Positions 11,500 to 19,595 of a DNA stretch of 29,984 nt are shown piece by piece. Each line of letters opens with the position of its first letter. Position 1 is the first letter of the stretch. The stretch is from Nanobdellati archaeon (GTDB lineage Archaea; B1Sed10-29; JAGVWA01): assembly GCA_018304505.1 (NCBI GenBank), contig JAGVWA010000010.1, positions 1-29,984 of the forward strand, in the 5' to 3' direction. Below the pieces are notes generated by a model, which saw only the letters and a program-made list of their open reading frames with translations, searched no databases and was not told where the DNA came from. The position numbers and the translations under genes are program-made.

Positions 11500-14153
11500 T
11501 AACGAAAAAAATCGACTCAGTAAACTTCAGGTTCACAAGCCCAGAGGTCATTAGAAGCTTCAGCACAATAAAAGTCGTAACCCCTGATACGTACAGCGAA
11601 GACGGCTTTCCGCTAGAAGGAGGCCTCATGGACCTTCGTCTGGGCGTAATAGATCCTGGTCTGCACTGCAAGACCTGCGGCGCCCGCATGACCGTGTGCC
11701 CTGGCCATTTCGGCCACATCGAACTAATAAGGCCCGTAATTCACATCGGCTACGTAAAACACATCCTGATCCTGCTAAAGGCGACCTGCAAGGAATGCGG
11801 AAAAATCCTGCTGACACCAGAGGAAATCGAGGAATACAAGCAGCTGCTGCTGAAGGAAGAAACAACAGAAGCTGCAGAAGAAATGACACTGCAGAACATC
11901 AAGGAAAAATCCAAGAAAGTAACCAAGTGCCCGCACTGCAAGGCAAAACAGGACGACATAAAACTCGACAAGCCGACCAACTTCTGGGCTAACGAATCGC
12001 AAAGGTTGCTGCCAAGCCAGATCAGGGAACGCCTTGAAAGGATACCCGACGACGAGGTAAGGCTACTTGGGATAAACCCTGAAGCCGCAAGGCCGGAATG
12101 GACCATCCTCACCGCACTGCCCGTGCCTCCGGTTACAACGCGCCCAAGCCTGACGCTGGAAACAGGAGAACGCAGCGAAGACGACCTGACACACAAACTG
12201 GTGGACATTATCAGAATCAACCAACGCCTAAGCGACAACATCAGCGCAGGAGCTCCTCAATTAATTATCGAAGACCTCTGGGACTTACTCCAATATCACG
12301 TAACAACATACTTCTACAACGAACAATCCGGAATCCCGCCGGCAAGGCACAGAACTGGCAGGGCCCTAAAAACGCTATTCCAAAGGCTACAAGGAAAAGA
12401 AGGGCGCTTTAGGCACAACCTCTCAGGCAAGCGTGTAAACTTCTCCGCGCGTACCGTTATCTCGCCAGATCCCGAGTTAAGCGCAGGCGAAGTCGGCGTA
12501 CCACAAGAGATTGCCGAGATACTGACCGTACCTGAACACGTAACAGAACACAACATCAAGGACCTAAAGAAACTAATCAAAAACACCCAGTACCCAACAG
12601 TGAACTACATCATACGCCCAGACATGCGAAAAAAGAAAATAACCGAACTCAACCGTGACGAAGTGATTGAAGAACTCACGACAGGATACGTGGTCGAAAG
12701 GCAACTCATCGACGGTGACGTTGTAGTGTTTAATCGACAGCCTTCATTGCACAAGCACTCAATGATGACGCACCTCGTAAAAGTACTGCCTGGAAAGACC
12801 TTCAGGATTAATGACGCCGCCGCGACGCCATACAACGCAGACTACGATGGCGACGAAATGAACATGCATGTTCCACAGTCAGAGGAAGCAAAAACCGAAG
12901 CAAAGGAGCTCATGTCAGTAAAGAAGCAGATCCTCTCAGTGCGCCACAATCAGCCGCTCGTCGTGGGTCAACACGACCACGTGTCTGGCGCATACCTTTT
13001 AACAAAAGAGGGACAAGAATTCACAAAAGAACAGACTGCCAGGCTGCTCAGCAGCATCGGCATAAAATCAGCACTAGGCAAGCCGAAGTACACTGGCAAG
13101 GAAATCTTTTCAATGATCATACCAAACAACATGAATCTCGAGTACTTCAGCAAAAAGCTGGCCGCTGGCCTGAGTCCAGAAGAGGCGAAGAAACAAAAGC
13201 ACGACTCGTACATCGTAATCAGGAACGGCAAGATCATTAGTGGCGCAATGGACTCAAACAGTGTTGCTGGGTCGCTACTCAAGGCGGTGTATAAGCAAAA
13301 CGGGCCAGAACAAGCAATGCTATACATAGACCGAGCAACAAAACTCACGCTGGAATCGATAATGATAACCGGCTTAACCTCGAGCCTGGAGTTCTACAAG
13401 ATACCCGAAAAAACACAAAAAGAGATCAACAAGGTCGTGAAAGACGCAGAAAAACAGGTAGATGAACTCATAAAGACATACACGGCAGGCAAGTTAGAGA
13501 GAAGCCCAGGCAAGACAGAAAAGGAAACCCTCGAGGACACCATCATGTCTGTTCTCAATGAGGCATGGAAGGACTCTGAAAGGCGCTTAGAAGAAGTTCT
13601 CCCCGAAGACAACCACGCACTCATCATGGCCCGCTGCGGCTCAAGGGGCAACCTGACGAACGTAAACCAAATGGCCTCAGTCATTGGACAGCAGGCAGTG
13701 CGCGGAAAAAGGCTGCTCCGGGGATACAAAAGCAAGTCCTTACCTCATTTCAAGGAAAACGACATAAGCGCAATATCACGTGGATTTATTGAAAGCAACT
13801 TCGTAAAAGGCATGGCCCCTTTAGAGTACTACTTCGCATCAATGGGGGGCCGAGACGCGCTGATGGACAAGGGCATCCAGACCGGGGTTTCAGGATACTT
13901 ACAGAGGAGGCTCATCAATGCACTCCTAGACATTGTCGTAACGTCCGATGGAAGCGTGCGCGACTCAGCAGGAAACGTAATACAATTCGCATACGGCGAA
14001 GACGGCACATCCCCTGAAAAGGGAGAAGGCGACAACGCCATCGACTTAAGCAATTACGTCAGGGGGACAACGGTCTTTGAACGAGAGGAATACCGCGAAG
14101 ACCGCGACCTCGCAGTAGACATAGAAATCGAAACCGAGGGCTTCGAAGAGTAA
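11496..14153 (+). CDS. rpoA1: DNA-directed RNA polymerase subunit A' (N-terminal part of A)
   Basis: 885 residues from ATG 11496, which overlaps the rpoB' stop; a frame extension to GTG 11460 is not needed because GGAG lies about ten bases before this ATG. Clamp zinc motif at 58-74 (CKTC and CPGHFGH), a second zinc site near 100-150, the lid/rudder region GKEGRFRHNLSGKRVNFSAR, and the metal-A loop NADYDGDEM with Asp449, Asp451 and Asp453. The bridge helix near 785-810 reads MDKGIQTGVSGYLQRR; the nearly universal Thr-Ala pair is Lys792-Gly793. rpoA2 follows after 14 nt and supplies the trigger loop. Confidence 0.97.
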   Translation: MITKKIDSVNFRFTSPEVIRSFSTIKVVTPDTYSEDGFPLEGGLMDLRLGVIDPGLHCKTCGARMTVCPGHFGHIELIRPVIHIGYVKHILILLKATCKECGKILLTPEEIEEYKQLLLKEETTEAAEEMTLQNIKEKSKKVTKCPHCKAKQDDIKLDKPTNFWANESQRLLPSQIRERLERIPDDEVRLLGINPEAARPEWTILTALPVPPVTTRPSLTLETGERSEDDLTHKLVDIIRINQRLSDNISAGAPQLIIEDLWDLLQYHVTTYFYNEQSGIPPARHRTGRALKTLFQRLQGKEGRFRHNLSGKRVNFSARTVISPDPELSAGEVGVPQEIAEILTVPEHVTEHNIKDLKKLIKNTQYPTVNYIIRPDMRKKKITELNRDEVIEELTTGYVVERQLIDGDVVVFNRQPSLHKHSMMTHLVKVLPGKTFRINDAAATPYNADYDGDEMNMHVPQSEEAKTEAKELMSVKKQILSVRHNQPLVVGQHDHVSGAYLLTKEGQEFTKEQTARLLSSIGIKSALGKPKYTGKEIFSMIIPNNMNLEYFSKKLAAGLSPEEAKKQKHDSYIVIRNGKIISGAMDSNSVAGSLLKAVYKQNGPEQAMLYIDRATKLTLESIMITGLTSSLEFYKIPEKTQKEINKVVKDAEKQVDELIKTYTAGKLERSPGKTEKETLEDTIMSVLNEAWKDSERRLEEVLPEDNHALIMARCGSRGNLTNVNQMASVIGQQAVRGKRLLRGYKSKSLPHFKENDISAISRGFIESNFVKGMAPLEYYFASMGGRDALMDKGIQTGVSGYLQRRLINALLDIVVTSDGSVRDSAGNVIQFAYGEDGTSPEKGEGDNAIDLSNYVRGTTVFEREEYREDRDLAVDIEIETEGFEE

Positions 14154-14167
14154 CGGGTGATCAACAC

Positions 14168-15286
14168 ATGGCAGACATATTTGAAAAATATCAAGAAACG
14201 CTTCCTGAAAAAATACTCACTGAAATAAAGGGCGCAACAAAAAGCTTAAAAACAGAGTCCATCAAAAAGATATTAGAACAAGTTCACCAGGACTACGAAA
14301 AAGCAAAAGTAGAAATCGGCGACACCGTCGGAATTGCAGCTGCTCATTCTATGGGAGAGCCCGGAACGCAGATGTCAATGAGGACATTCCACTACGCAGG
14401 TATCGCAGAGCTGTCGTTATCAACCGGCCTGCCACGCATCATAGAGCTTGTCGACGTCAGAAAAACGCCAGAGACACCGGCAATGTGGATCTACACAGAA
14501 TTCCCTAAAGACAAGCAAAAAACCATTGAGCTGGCCGCAAAACTAGAGGAAGTCACGGCAGAGCAAATAGCTGACATCGTCGAAGATTTCGCAAACAAGA
14601 AAATAGAAATAATAATTCACGAAGACAAAATCAAGGGCATCACAACAATCGAAGACACCCTAAAGGCAATCGAAAAATCAATACGCAAAAAGGCAAACAA
14701 GATAGAAGCCAACATGGCTATCTTCGAGCCCAAGACCGTATCGCTGCGGGCCCTGAGGAAATACACAAACAAGATCAAGGAAACCAAGATATACGGCATA
14801 CCCGGAATAAAGAAAGCCGCTGTTGTCGAAAAGAACAATGAATACGTGATACAAACCGAAGGAACAAACCTCAAGCCGGTGCTCGAATTCCAGGGTGTTG
14901 ACCACAAGAGGACAATATCAAACAACCCGAAGGAAGTCGAGGAAGTACTCGGCATAGAAGCAGCACGCAGCGTCCTGCTAAACGAGCTGAAGATGGTACT
15001 TGACACCCAAAACTTCAAGGTAAACATCCGGCACCTGATGCTGCTCGCCGACCTAATGACGCAGGATGGAACAATAAAAGCCATCGGCCGAACAGGAATC
15101 TCAGGTGAAAAGGAATCAGTGTTCGCAAGAGCGGCGTTCGAAGAAACAAGGAACCACATACTGAATGCGGCCATCAAGGGCACAAAGGACAAGTTGCAAG
15201 GCGTGACGGAAAACATCATAGTCGGACAACCAATTCCAGTAGGAACCGGAACAGTAAAGTTAAAAATGACACACAACAAGAAGTAG
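14168..15286 (+). CDS. rpoA2: DNA-directed RNA polymerase subunit A'' (C-terminal part of A)
   Basis: 372 residues; GGGTGATC, an exact match to the archaeal anti-Shine-Dalgarno tail, lies before ATG 14168. Contains the trigger loop GEPGTQMSMRTFHYAG with its catalytic His, preceded by AAAHSMGEP where nearly all polymerases have AAQSIGEP (His60 for Gln). GLPRIIELVDVRKTPETP follows, then an insert-like basic helical region, and the C-terminal LMTQDGTIKAIGRTGISGEK block that closes the clamp. Normal length. L30e follows after 32 nt. Confidence 0.96.
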   Translation: MADIFEKYQETLPEKILTEIKGATKSLKTESIKKILEQVHQDYEKAKVEIGDTVGIAAAHSMGEPGTQMSMRTFHYAGIAELSLSTGLPRIIELVDVRKTPETPAMWIYTEFPKDKQKTIELAAKLEEVTAEQIADIVEDFANKKIEIIIHEDKIKGITTIEDTLKAIEKSIRKKANKIEANMAIFEPKTVSLRALRKYTNKIKETKIYGIPGIKKAAVVEKNNEYVIQTEGTNLKPVLEFQGVDHKRTISNNPKEVEEVLGIEAARSVLLNELKMVLDTQNFKVNIRHLMLLADLMTQDGTIKAIGRTGISGEKESVFARAAFEETRNHILNAAIKGTKDKLQGVTENIIVGQPIPVGTGTVKLKMTHNKK

Positions 15287-15318
15287 GCGAGCAGAAATCG
15301 GAAAGTAAGTGAACAGAA

Positions 15319-15633
15319 ATGGCGAAACAGCAAATAGAACTTAACCAATCACTAAAACGAATTCAAGAAACAGGCAAAATCGAGCTAGGTTTCAACAGCG
15401 CCAGGAATAACCTGCTGTCTGGAAAGGCAAAACTCGTAATCATTACCCAAAACACGCCACGCGAAATCAGCACGGACTTACGCCATTACGCCCAGCTGGC
15501 AGAGACCCCCATGCTCGAATTCCCGGGCACCGCCATGGAACTCGGGGAACTACTGGGAAGGCCATTCCTCGTTGGATCAATGACGGTCCTCAATCCAGGC
15601 ACGGTCAACATAAAACAATTAACAAAAGCGTGA
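15319..15633 (+). CDS. rpl30e: 50S ribosomal protein L30e
   Basis: 104 residues with the L7Ae/L30e RNA-binding fold: LNQSLKRIQETGKIELGFNS, KAKLVIITQNTPREI, the helix DLRHYAQL, and the strand LEFPGTAMELGELLGRPF. Its place between rpoA2 and nusA is the common archaeal arrangement. GTGA lies six bases before ATG 15319. The C-terminus SMTVLNPGTVNIKQL is slightly longer than usual. Binds the large subunit and probably a kink-turn RNA. Confidence 0.93.
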   Translation: MAKQQIELNQSLKRIQETGKIELGFNSARNNLLSGKAKLVIITQNTPREISTDLRHYAQLAETPMLEFPGTAMELGELLGRPFLVGSMTVLNPGTVNIKQLTKA

Positions 15634-15639
15634 GACAAC

Positions 15640-16047
15640 TTGATCAAACTTACCGTCACAGAACTCCAATACATCTCACTGCTTGAAAACCAAACCCGGG
15701 TTACAGTCAAGGACTGCATCATAACCCCGGAGAGCATCACGTTCATCGTAAAGGAAGGCCAAATCGGCCTCGCCGTCGGCAAGAAAGGCGAAATCATCAA
15801 CAGGATCAAAAAGAAAATCAACAAGGAAATCAACATCTACGAACACTCCCCGGACTTGGAGAAATTCGTGAGGAACCTGCTGTTTCCAGTCGAAGTCGAC
15901 AAAATCGAAATCGAAGGGAAAACAATCAAAGTGTACCCCGAAAAGTCACAACGCAAACGGGCAATCGGAAAACAAGGATCAAAAGTCCGCAAGGTAAAAG
16001 ACCTCGTGGAGCGCCACTTCGGCGAACACGAAATCAAAATCATGTAA
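15640..16047 (+). CDS. nusA: NusA-like KH-domain protein
   Basis: 135 residues from TTG 15640 with GTGAG upstream. Two KH domains and nothing else, as in archaeal NusA: first GxxG-type loop in VGKKGEIINRIKKKI, second in IGKQGSKVRKVKDLVERHF. It binds RNA and is thought to act in transcription elongation or termination, or in linking to translation. It sits six bases after L30e. The end of the gene and the first spacer bases form a 14-bp direct duplication. Confidence 0.93.
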   Translation: MIKLTVTELQYISLLENQTRVTVKDCIITPESITFIVKEGQIGLAVGKKGEIINRIKKKINKEINIYEHSPDLEKFVRNLLFPVEVDKIEIEGKTIKVYPEKSQRKRAIGKQGSKVRKVKDLVERHFGEHEIKIM

Positions 16048-16060
16048 AATCAAAATCATG
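16031..16060. repeat. 14-bp duplication across the nusA stop
   Basis: AAATCAAAATCATG occurs at 16031-16044 (last codons of nusA) and again at 16047-16060 in the spacer, with the TAA stop between. It accounts for part of the 61-nt gap to S12. Confidence 0.9.
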
Positions 16061-16108
16061 CAACATTAAAATCAGGTAACGATAAAGATAAGAGAAAAGT
16101 GATACGCA

Positions 16109-16537
16109 ATGCCAGGAGAATTTGCAGCAAGAAAACTGACGAAGGACCGACAGCACTTCCGCTGGCACAGTCCAAAATACGTCAACTTCATGCGAAAAAG
16201 AATAGGAAGGGCGCCGGACCCCCTGAGGGGCTCACCGCAAGCCAGGGGCATCGTCACTGAAAAAGTAGGCAGGGAGCAAAAACAGCCAAGCTCTGGTATT
16301 ATCAAGTGCGTCCGCGTTCAGTTAGTGAAAAACGGGATCCCTGTAACTGCTTTCCTGCCTGGCGATGGAGCAGTCAAGTTTGTAGATGAACACGACGAGG
16401 TCCACATTGAAGGCCTTGGAGGCAGCAAGGGAGGCCCAATCGGAAGCATGTGGGGCGTTTCATACAAGGTTACAAAAGTTAATGGAATCTCGCTAGACCA
16501 ACTAAGGCGAGGCAAGAAAGAAAAGCCAAAACGATGA
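16109..16537 (+). CDS. rps12: 30S ribosomal protein S12 (uS12) with altered decoding loops
   Basis: 142 residues; GTGAT precedes ATG 16109. The archaeal/eukaryotic form (S23-like) is clear: [39 protein letters not shown], and the end [11 protein letters not shown]. The two loops that reach the decoding centre are unusual. KQPNSAIRK, nearly invariant in archaea and eukaryotes, is KQPSSGIIK (Ser61, Gly63, Ile65). The GDIPGVRYK segment is GSMWGVSYK, with Trp115 at the site of Escherichia coli Pro90. The rest of the protein is intact and its operon context normal, so it is probably the working S12. Confidence 0.95.
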   Translation: MPGEFAARKLTKDRQHFRWHSPKYVNFMRKRIGRAPDPLRGSPQARGIVTEKVGREQKQPSSGIIKCVRVQLVKNGIPVTAFLPGDGAVKFVDEHDEVHIEGLGGSKGGPIGSMWGVSYKVTKVNGISLDQLRRGKKEKPKR

Positions 16538-16553
16538 TCCTAATCAAAATAAT

Positions 16554-16626
16554 AATCAATAAAAAAATCAATAAAAAATCAGAATAACAAAAAAGTGAAG
16601 CATAGAATAACAAAAACGTGAAGCAT
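16554..16626. repeat. tandem duplications in the S12-S7 spacer
   Basis: AATCAATAAAAA repeats with a 12-nt period at 16554-16577. Then a 23-bp unit starting AGAATAACAAAAA is present at 16581-16603 and 16604-16626 with a single difference; the second copy supplies the GTGA ribosome-binding site and ATG of S7, the first a decoy site followed by ATA. Confidence 0.9.
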
Positions 16627-17227
16627 GATGGAATACAAAATCTTCGACAAGTACGAATCAAAGGCAGAAATAACCGACCCTGGCATAAAGAACTACATAA
16701 ACCTCGAGCCGAAGTACTCTTTCTACAGCCAGGGCAAACAAGCCAAAAAGATATTCGGAAAGCAAAAGGTGCACATTGTCGAGAGGCTTATAAACAACCT
16801 CATGCGCTCAGGCACAGGCGGCAAGCTGGCCGGCAAACTAATCAGGGGCAGGAACGGCACAGGCAAAAAACAGAAAATGGCCAAGGTTACTGAAAAAGCC
16901 TTCGAAACCATCGAAAGGCGCACCAAGAAAAATCCACTACAAATTCTCATCAAGGCTATAGAAAACGCAGCTCCGCGAGAAGAGACCACACGCGTCAAAT
17001 ACGGGGGCGTCGTAAACCTCATCGCAGTCGACATTTCCCCCCAAAGAAGGGTGGACTTTGCGCTAAGGAACATCGGAAAGGCCGTCGTAATGAGAAGCTT
17101 TGACACGAAAAAATCAGCAGACCAGGCGCTTGTAGAAGAGCTAATTCTAGCATCCAACAACGACACAGGAAGCCACGCCATAACAAAGAAAATCGAAATA
17201 GAACGAATCGCAGCAAGCTCACGCTAA
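16625..17227 (+). CDS. rps7: 30S ribosomal protein S7 (uS7)
   Basis: 200 residues from ATG 16625 (a second ATG follows at once). Primary binder of the 16S rRNA 3' domain. Family marks: IFDKYESKAEI near the start, KVHIVERLINNLMRSG, ENAAPREETTRVKYGGVV in the beta-arm region, QRRVDFALRNIG, and the end ELILASNNDTGSHAITKK. Archaeal length. It comes 87 nt after S12, the spacer being made largely of short tandem repeats. Confidence 0.95.
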   Translation: MMEYKIFDKYESKAEITDPGIKNYINLEPKYSFYSQGKQAKKIFGKQKVHIVERLINNLMRSGTGGKLAGKLIRGRNGTGKKQKMAKVTEKAFETIERRTKKNPLQILIKAIENAAPREETTRVKYGGVVNLIAVDISPQRRVDFALRNIGKAVVMRSFDTKKSADQALVEELILASNNDTGSHAITKKIEIERIAASSR

Positions 17228-17241
17228 TTATCAAAACCAAT

Positions 17242-17277
17242 AATGAAAGACTAAATGAAAGATTAAATGAAAGAATA
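17242..17277. repeat. three 12-bp tandem units before EF-2
   Basis: AATGAAAGACTA, AATGAAAGATTA and AATGAAAGAATA follow each other without gaps in the 73-nt spacer between S7 and EF-2. They fill half of the spacer. Confidence 0.95.
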
Positions 17278-17300
17278 AAAACCAACACAAGGGACTGATT

Positions 17301-19490
17301 ATGGGACGCAGGGAAGACATGGTAAAACGCGCACATGAGCTGATGTACTCCCCAGAGAACATCCGAAACATGGGCATCATTGCGCACATCGACCATGGCA
17401 AAACAACACTGTCAGACAACCTCATTAGCGGCGCTGGCCTCATGAGCAGCGAATTATCAGGATCTGCAAGGGAACTCGACAACTATGAACTCGAAGCACA
17501 ACGCGGAATAACAATATTCGCAGCAGCCATCTCCATGGTGTACAACCATGCCGACAAGGACATGCTCATCAACCTTATCGACACCCCGGGGCACGTCGAT
17601 TTTGGGGGCGAGGTAACCAGGGCCCTAAGGGCCATAGACGGCGCCATTGTTGTTACATGCGCCGTCGAAGGCTGCATGCCCCAAACAGAAACAGTTATAC
17701 GCGAGGCCCTAAAAGAGCGTGTCAGGCCAGTGCTGTTCATCAACAAGGTAGACAGGCTCATCAATGAGCTACAGCTCACGCCTGAGGCACTGCAGCAAAG
17801 GCTGCTGAAAATCATCGCCCAGGTTAACGGGTACATTGAAAAATACGCCGCGCCAGAATACAAACAGAAGTGGAAGGTCAGCGTGCAGAACGGCACAGTT
17901 GCCTTTGGAAGCGCGTTCCACAACTGGGCAATCTCAGCCCCATTCATGACCAAAACCGGAATCTCGTTCAAGGACATAATCGACTACTGCAACAACGAAA
18001 AGCAAAAAGAGCTGGCTGCAAAGATACCTGCCTACCAAGTAATACTTGACATGGCCGCCCAACACCTACCAAACCCAGTAACCGCACAGGCATACCGAAT
18101 TCCACACATTTGGCACGGCGACAAGGAATCAGACATCGGGAAATCAATGCTCAACTGCGACAAGGACGGAAAACCAGCACTAATAGTCACGAAAATAACC
18201 ACAGACCCGCAGGCTGGAGAAATCGCGCTGGCGCGCCTGTTCTCAGGCAAGATCAGCCGGGGCACCAAACTCGAGCTCCTAAATTCGAAAAGCACAGGCA
18301 CGGTACAACAGCTTGCGATCTACATGAGCGACCAACGAATTGCCATCGAAGACGCTGTTGCAGGAAACATCGTTGCCATCTCGGGCTTGAGGAACGCCAC
18401 GTCCGGAGAAACCGCATCAACAGAAACAATAGAGACATTCGAAAGCATAAAACACTACTCAGAGCCCGTCATTACGAAGAGCATTGAAGCCAAGTCACCA
18501 AAGGACTTGCCAAAATTGATCGAGGCCCTGAGGCAGATCGCAAAGCAGGACCCAACAGTTAGCGTGCAGATCAATGAAGAAACCGGAGAACATCTACTTA
18601 GCGGACAGGGTGAATTACATCTGGAGATTATCGAATACATGATACGGAACGACAAAAAAGTCGACATCGAGACCGGGCCTCCTATAATTGTTTACAGGGA
18701 AACGGTCAACGCAAAGAGCCAGGAAGTCGAAGGCAAGTCAGCCAACAAACACAACAAGTTCTACCTAACAGCAGAACCTCTGCCGGACGCGATTTACAAG
18801 GCCATCACCACAGGCGAGTTGCCTAACGGCAAGCCGAAGAACCCCAAGGACCTTGCAGAAAAACTCAGGGCGCTGGGCATGGAAAAAGACGAAGCAAAGA
18901 AGGTCTGGGACATCAAAAACAATTCCATGTTCCTGGACTCAACAAAGGGAATACAGCAACTGCATGAAGTTAAAGAGCTCGTGCTACAGGGATTTGAAGA
19001 AGCCATGTCCTCCGGGCCGCTGGCGCAGGAAAAGTGCGACAAGATCCTGATCAGGCTGCACGACGCAAAGCTCCACGAAGACGCGATACACCGTGGGCCT
19101 GCACAAACCATACCCGCAGTGAAGAACGGTATACTAGCCGCAATGCTTTACGCAAACGCGATACTGTTTGAGCCAAAACAAATGCTAATCATATCAGTTC
19201 CACAGGAATACATGGGCACGGTAACCACGTTCGTGCAAGGAAAACGCGGGCAGATCCAGGAGATAGACCAACAAGAGGATGCAATGACCATCATATCAAA
19301 GGTGCCGATAGCGGAAATGTTCGGGTCGTCTGCAGAAATCAGAAGCGCCACCCAAGGGAGGGCAATGTGGAATACAGAATACCTCGGCTATGAGCAACTA
19401 CCGCGGGACCTGCAGGAAACCATTATCCAACAAATAAGGTCAAGAAAGGGCCTTGGCACAAGGAAGGCACCGGAGGACTTTTTAGCTTAG
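17301..19490 (+). CDS. fusA: translation elongation factor EF-2
   Basis: 729 residues. GTPase moving tRNAs and mRNA through the ribosome. G1 is AHIDHGKTT (about 30-38), G2 RGITIF, G3 DTPGHVDFGGEV, G4 NKVDRL. The start MGRREDMVKRAHELMYSPENI is the usual archaeal one, confirming ATG 17301. The domain IV tip reads HEDAIHRGPAQ with His597 at the diphthamide position, so the modification target is kept. C-terminal KVPIAEMFG and ATQGRAMW blocks are normal. It follows S7 by 73 nt and probably shares its transcript. Confidence 0.97.
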   Translation: MGRREDMVKRAHELMYSPENIRNMGIIAHIDHGKTTLSDNLISGAGLMSSELSGSARELDNYELEAQRGITIFAAAISMVYNHADKDMLINLIDTPGHVDFGGEVTRALRAIDGAIVVTCAVEGCMPQTETVIREALKERVRPVLFINKVDRLINELQLTPEALQQRLLKIIAQVNGYIEKYAAPEYKQKWKVSVQNGTVAFGSAFHNWAISAPFMTKTGISFKDIIDYCNNEKQKELAAKIPAYQVILDMAAQHLPNPVTAQAYRIPHIWHGDKESDIGKSMLNCDKDGKPALIVTKITTDPQAGEIALARLFSGKISRGTKLELLNSKSTGTVQQLAIYMSDQRIAIEDAVAGNIVAISGLRNATSGETASTETIETFESIKHYSEPVITKSIEAKSPKDLPKLIEALRQIAKQDPTVSVQINEETGEHLLSGQGELHLEIIEYMIRNDKKVDIETGPPIIVYRETVNAKSQEVEGKSANKHNKFYLTAEPLPDAIYKAITTGELPNGKPKNPKDLAEKLRALGMEKDEAKKVWDIKNNSMFLDSTKGIQQLHEVKELVLQGFEEAMSSGPLAQEKCDKILIRLHDAKLHEDAIHRGPAQTIPAVKNGILAAMLYANAILFEPKQMLIISVPQEYMGTVTTFVQGKRGQIQEIDQQEDAMTIISKVPIAEMFGSSAEIRSATQGRAMWNTEYLGYEQLPRDLQETIIQQIRSRKGLGTRKAPEDFLA

Positions 19491-19533
19491 CTAATATAGT
19501 TAATTGCCAGAATATCGACTTTAACACAGTAAC

Positions 19534-19543
19534 GTTAATAAAC
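19534..19543 (+). promoter_or_regulatory. TATA box of the EF-1alpha gene
   Basis: GTTAATAAAC predicts an RNA start near 19565, giving a 30-nt leader that includes AAGGAGG (19581-19587), the strongest Shine-Dalgarno site in the window, nine bases before the start codon. This would add to read-through from the upstream operon. Confidence 0.5.
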
Positions 19544-19595
19544 TAAAAAACAACACAATGAACACACGAATCAAATACACAAGGAGGCATGGAAT

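Noticed and set aside
10219-12835. Long reverse-strand and other-frame open frames over rpoB' and rpoA1
   Set aside because: They are Ser/Leu/Arg-rich shadows of A/C-rich coding sequence, without ribosome-binding sites or family features.
16031-17277. CRISPR-like array from the short repeats in the ribosomal spacers
   Set aside because: Units are adjacent tandem copies of 9-23 bp without spacers, differ from site to site, and no cas gene is present.
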